Shown: positions 63,890 to 64,000 of the stretch, in pieces
Layout: every line of letters starts with the position of its first letter
How positions within the stretch are numbered: the stretch's first letter is position 1
Source of the DNA: Salipiger thiooxidans
GTDB lineage: Bacteria; Pseudomonadota; Alphaproteobacteria; Rhodobacterales; Rhodobacteraceae
Reading direction: 5' to 3'
DNA: 64,000 nt
Assembly: GCF_900102075.1 (NCBI RefSeq)
Contig: NZ_FNAV01000003.1
Location: 1-64,000, forward strand
Position numbers and translations under genes: made by a program
The notes under the pieces: generated by a model
Database searches by the model: none
Told to the model about the DNA's origin: nothing
What the model saw: only the letters and a program-made list of their open reading frames with translations

Positions 63890-64000
63890 TCAGCTCTCGG
63901 GCTCGGTCTGCATCAGGATCTCGCGCGATTGCGAGGCGAACTCGCGACGCAGGATAACCACCAGCGTGACCACGGTGGCCGCGATCAGCGCCTCGCCGCC
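63890..64000 (-). CDS. C-terminal end of a membrane protein gene, cut by the window edge
   Basis: Only the last 36 codons are present on the minus strand, ending ILMQTEPES before a TGA at 63892-63890. They encode one hydrophobic helix (ALIAATVVTLVVIL) and a short basic/acidic cytoplasmic tail. The family cannot be told from this fragment. Confidence 0.6.
   Translation of the reverse strand, partial: GGEALIAATVVTLVVILRREFASQSREILMQTEPES

Overview
This 64 kb window is GC-rich chromosomal DNA from an alphaproteobacterium, most likely a marine Rhodobacterales (Roseobacter-type) species. The signs are an rrn leader with a GC-rich discriminator, TRAP transporters, short ATGA/TGATG gene overlaps, DUF2794, PuuD, a zinc-finger Pol IV, and many genes whose closest relatives I recognise from that group. 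I see no tRNA, insertion sequence, CRISPR array or prophage.

Layout. 1-330: promoter and leader of an rRNA operon running leftward out of the window. 0.6-16.4 kb: housekeeping genes (msrQ/msrP, an FMN glutamate-synthase-like protein, clpB with a heat-shock promoter, pyrF, a TrpRS behind a Trp-codon attenuator, qmcA/nfeD, a NUDIX hydrolase, dinB, rmuC, and a mutL carrying an apparent 1-nt frameshift). 16.5-19.5 kb: puuD, a rhodanese, and zinT behind a Zur-like box. 19.5-27.5 kb: a polyamine uptake and catabolism locus (class III aminotransferase, GntR regulator, PotFGHI-type ABC transporter, PuuB-like oxidase) with a shared palindromic operator candidate. 27.5-36.9 kb: a leftward hydroxycinnamate (ferulate/coumarate) catabolic operon with a TRAP transporter and a MarR regulator. 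37.3-42.3 kb: a LodA/GoxA-type CTQ oxidase with its LodB-like flavoprotein, a monoheme cytochrome-like protein and a SoxY-like Tat protein. 42.3-45.2 kb: a second TRAP transporter. 45.4-46.5 kb: two small membrane proteins. 46.5-60.9 kb: an exopolysaccharide locus (O-antigen-ligase-like protein, Wzz-like protein, LuxR response regulator, WecG/sugar-phosphotransferase fusion, molybdopterin-fold protein, hybrid histidine kinase, Wza-like lipoprotein, flippase, three glycosyltransferases). 61-64 kb: an MFS transporter, DUF2794, an agmatinase-family protein and the end of a membrane-protein gene.

Two regulatory systems stand out. First, the TrpRS at 8471 belongs to the auxiliary-type clade. It is preceded by a 15-codon leader with tandem Trp codons, mutually exclusive stems and a U-run terminator, which is a ribosome-mediated attenuator. 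Second, an 18-bp inverted repeat (CCTATCC-N4-CGG-N-TAGG type) occurs four times, at 49443, 50184, 51760 and 56502. It sits upstream of every recognisable transcription unit of the exopolysaccharide locus, three times 88-91 bp from a start codon. The same locus encodes a LuxR-type response regulator and a hybrid kinase with an Hpt domain, so a self-contained phosphorelay regulon is the simplest reading.
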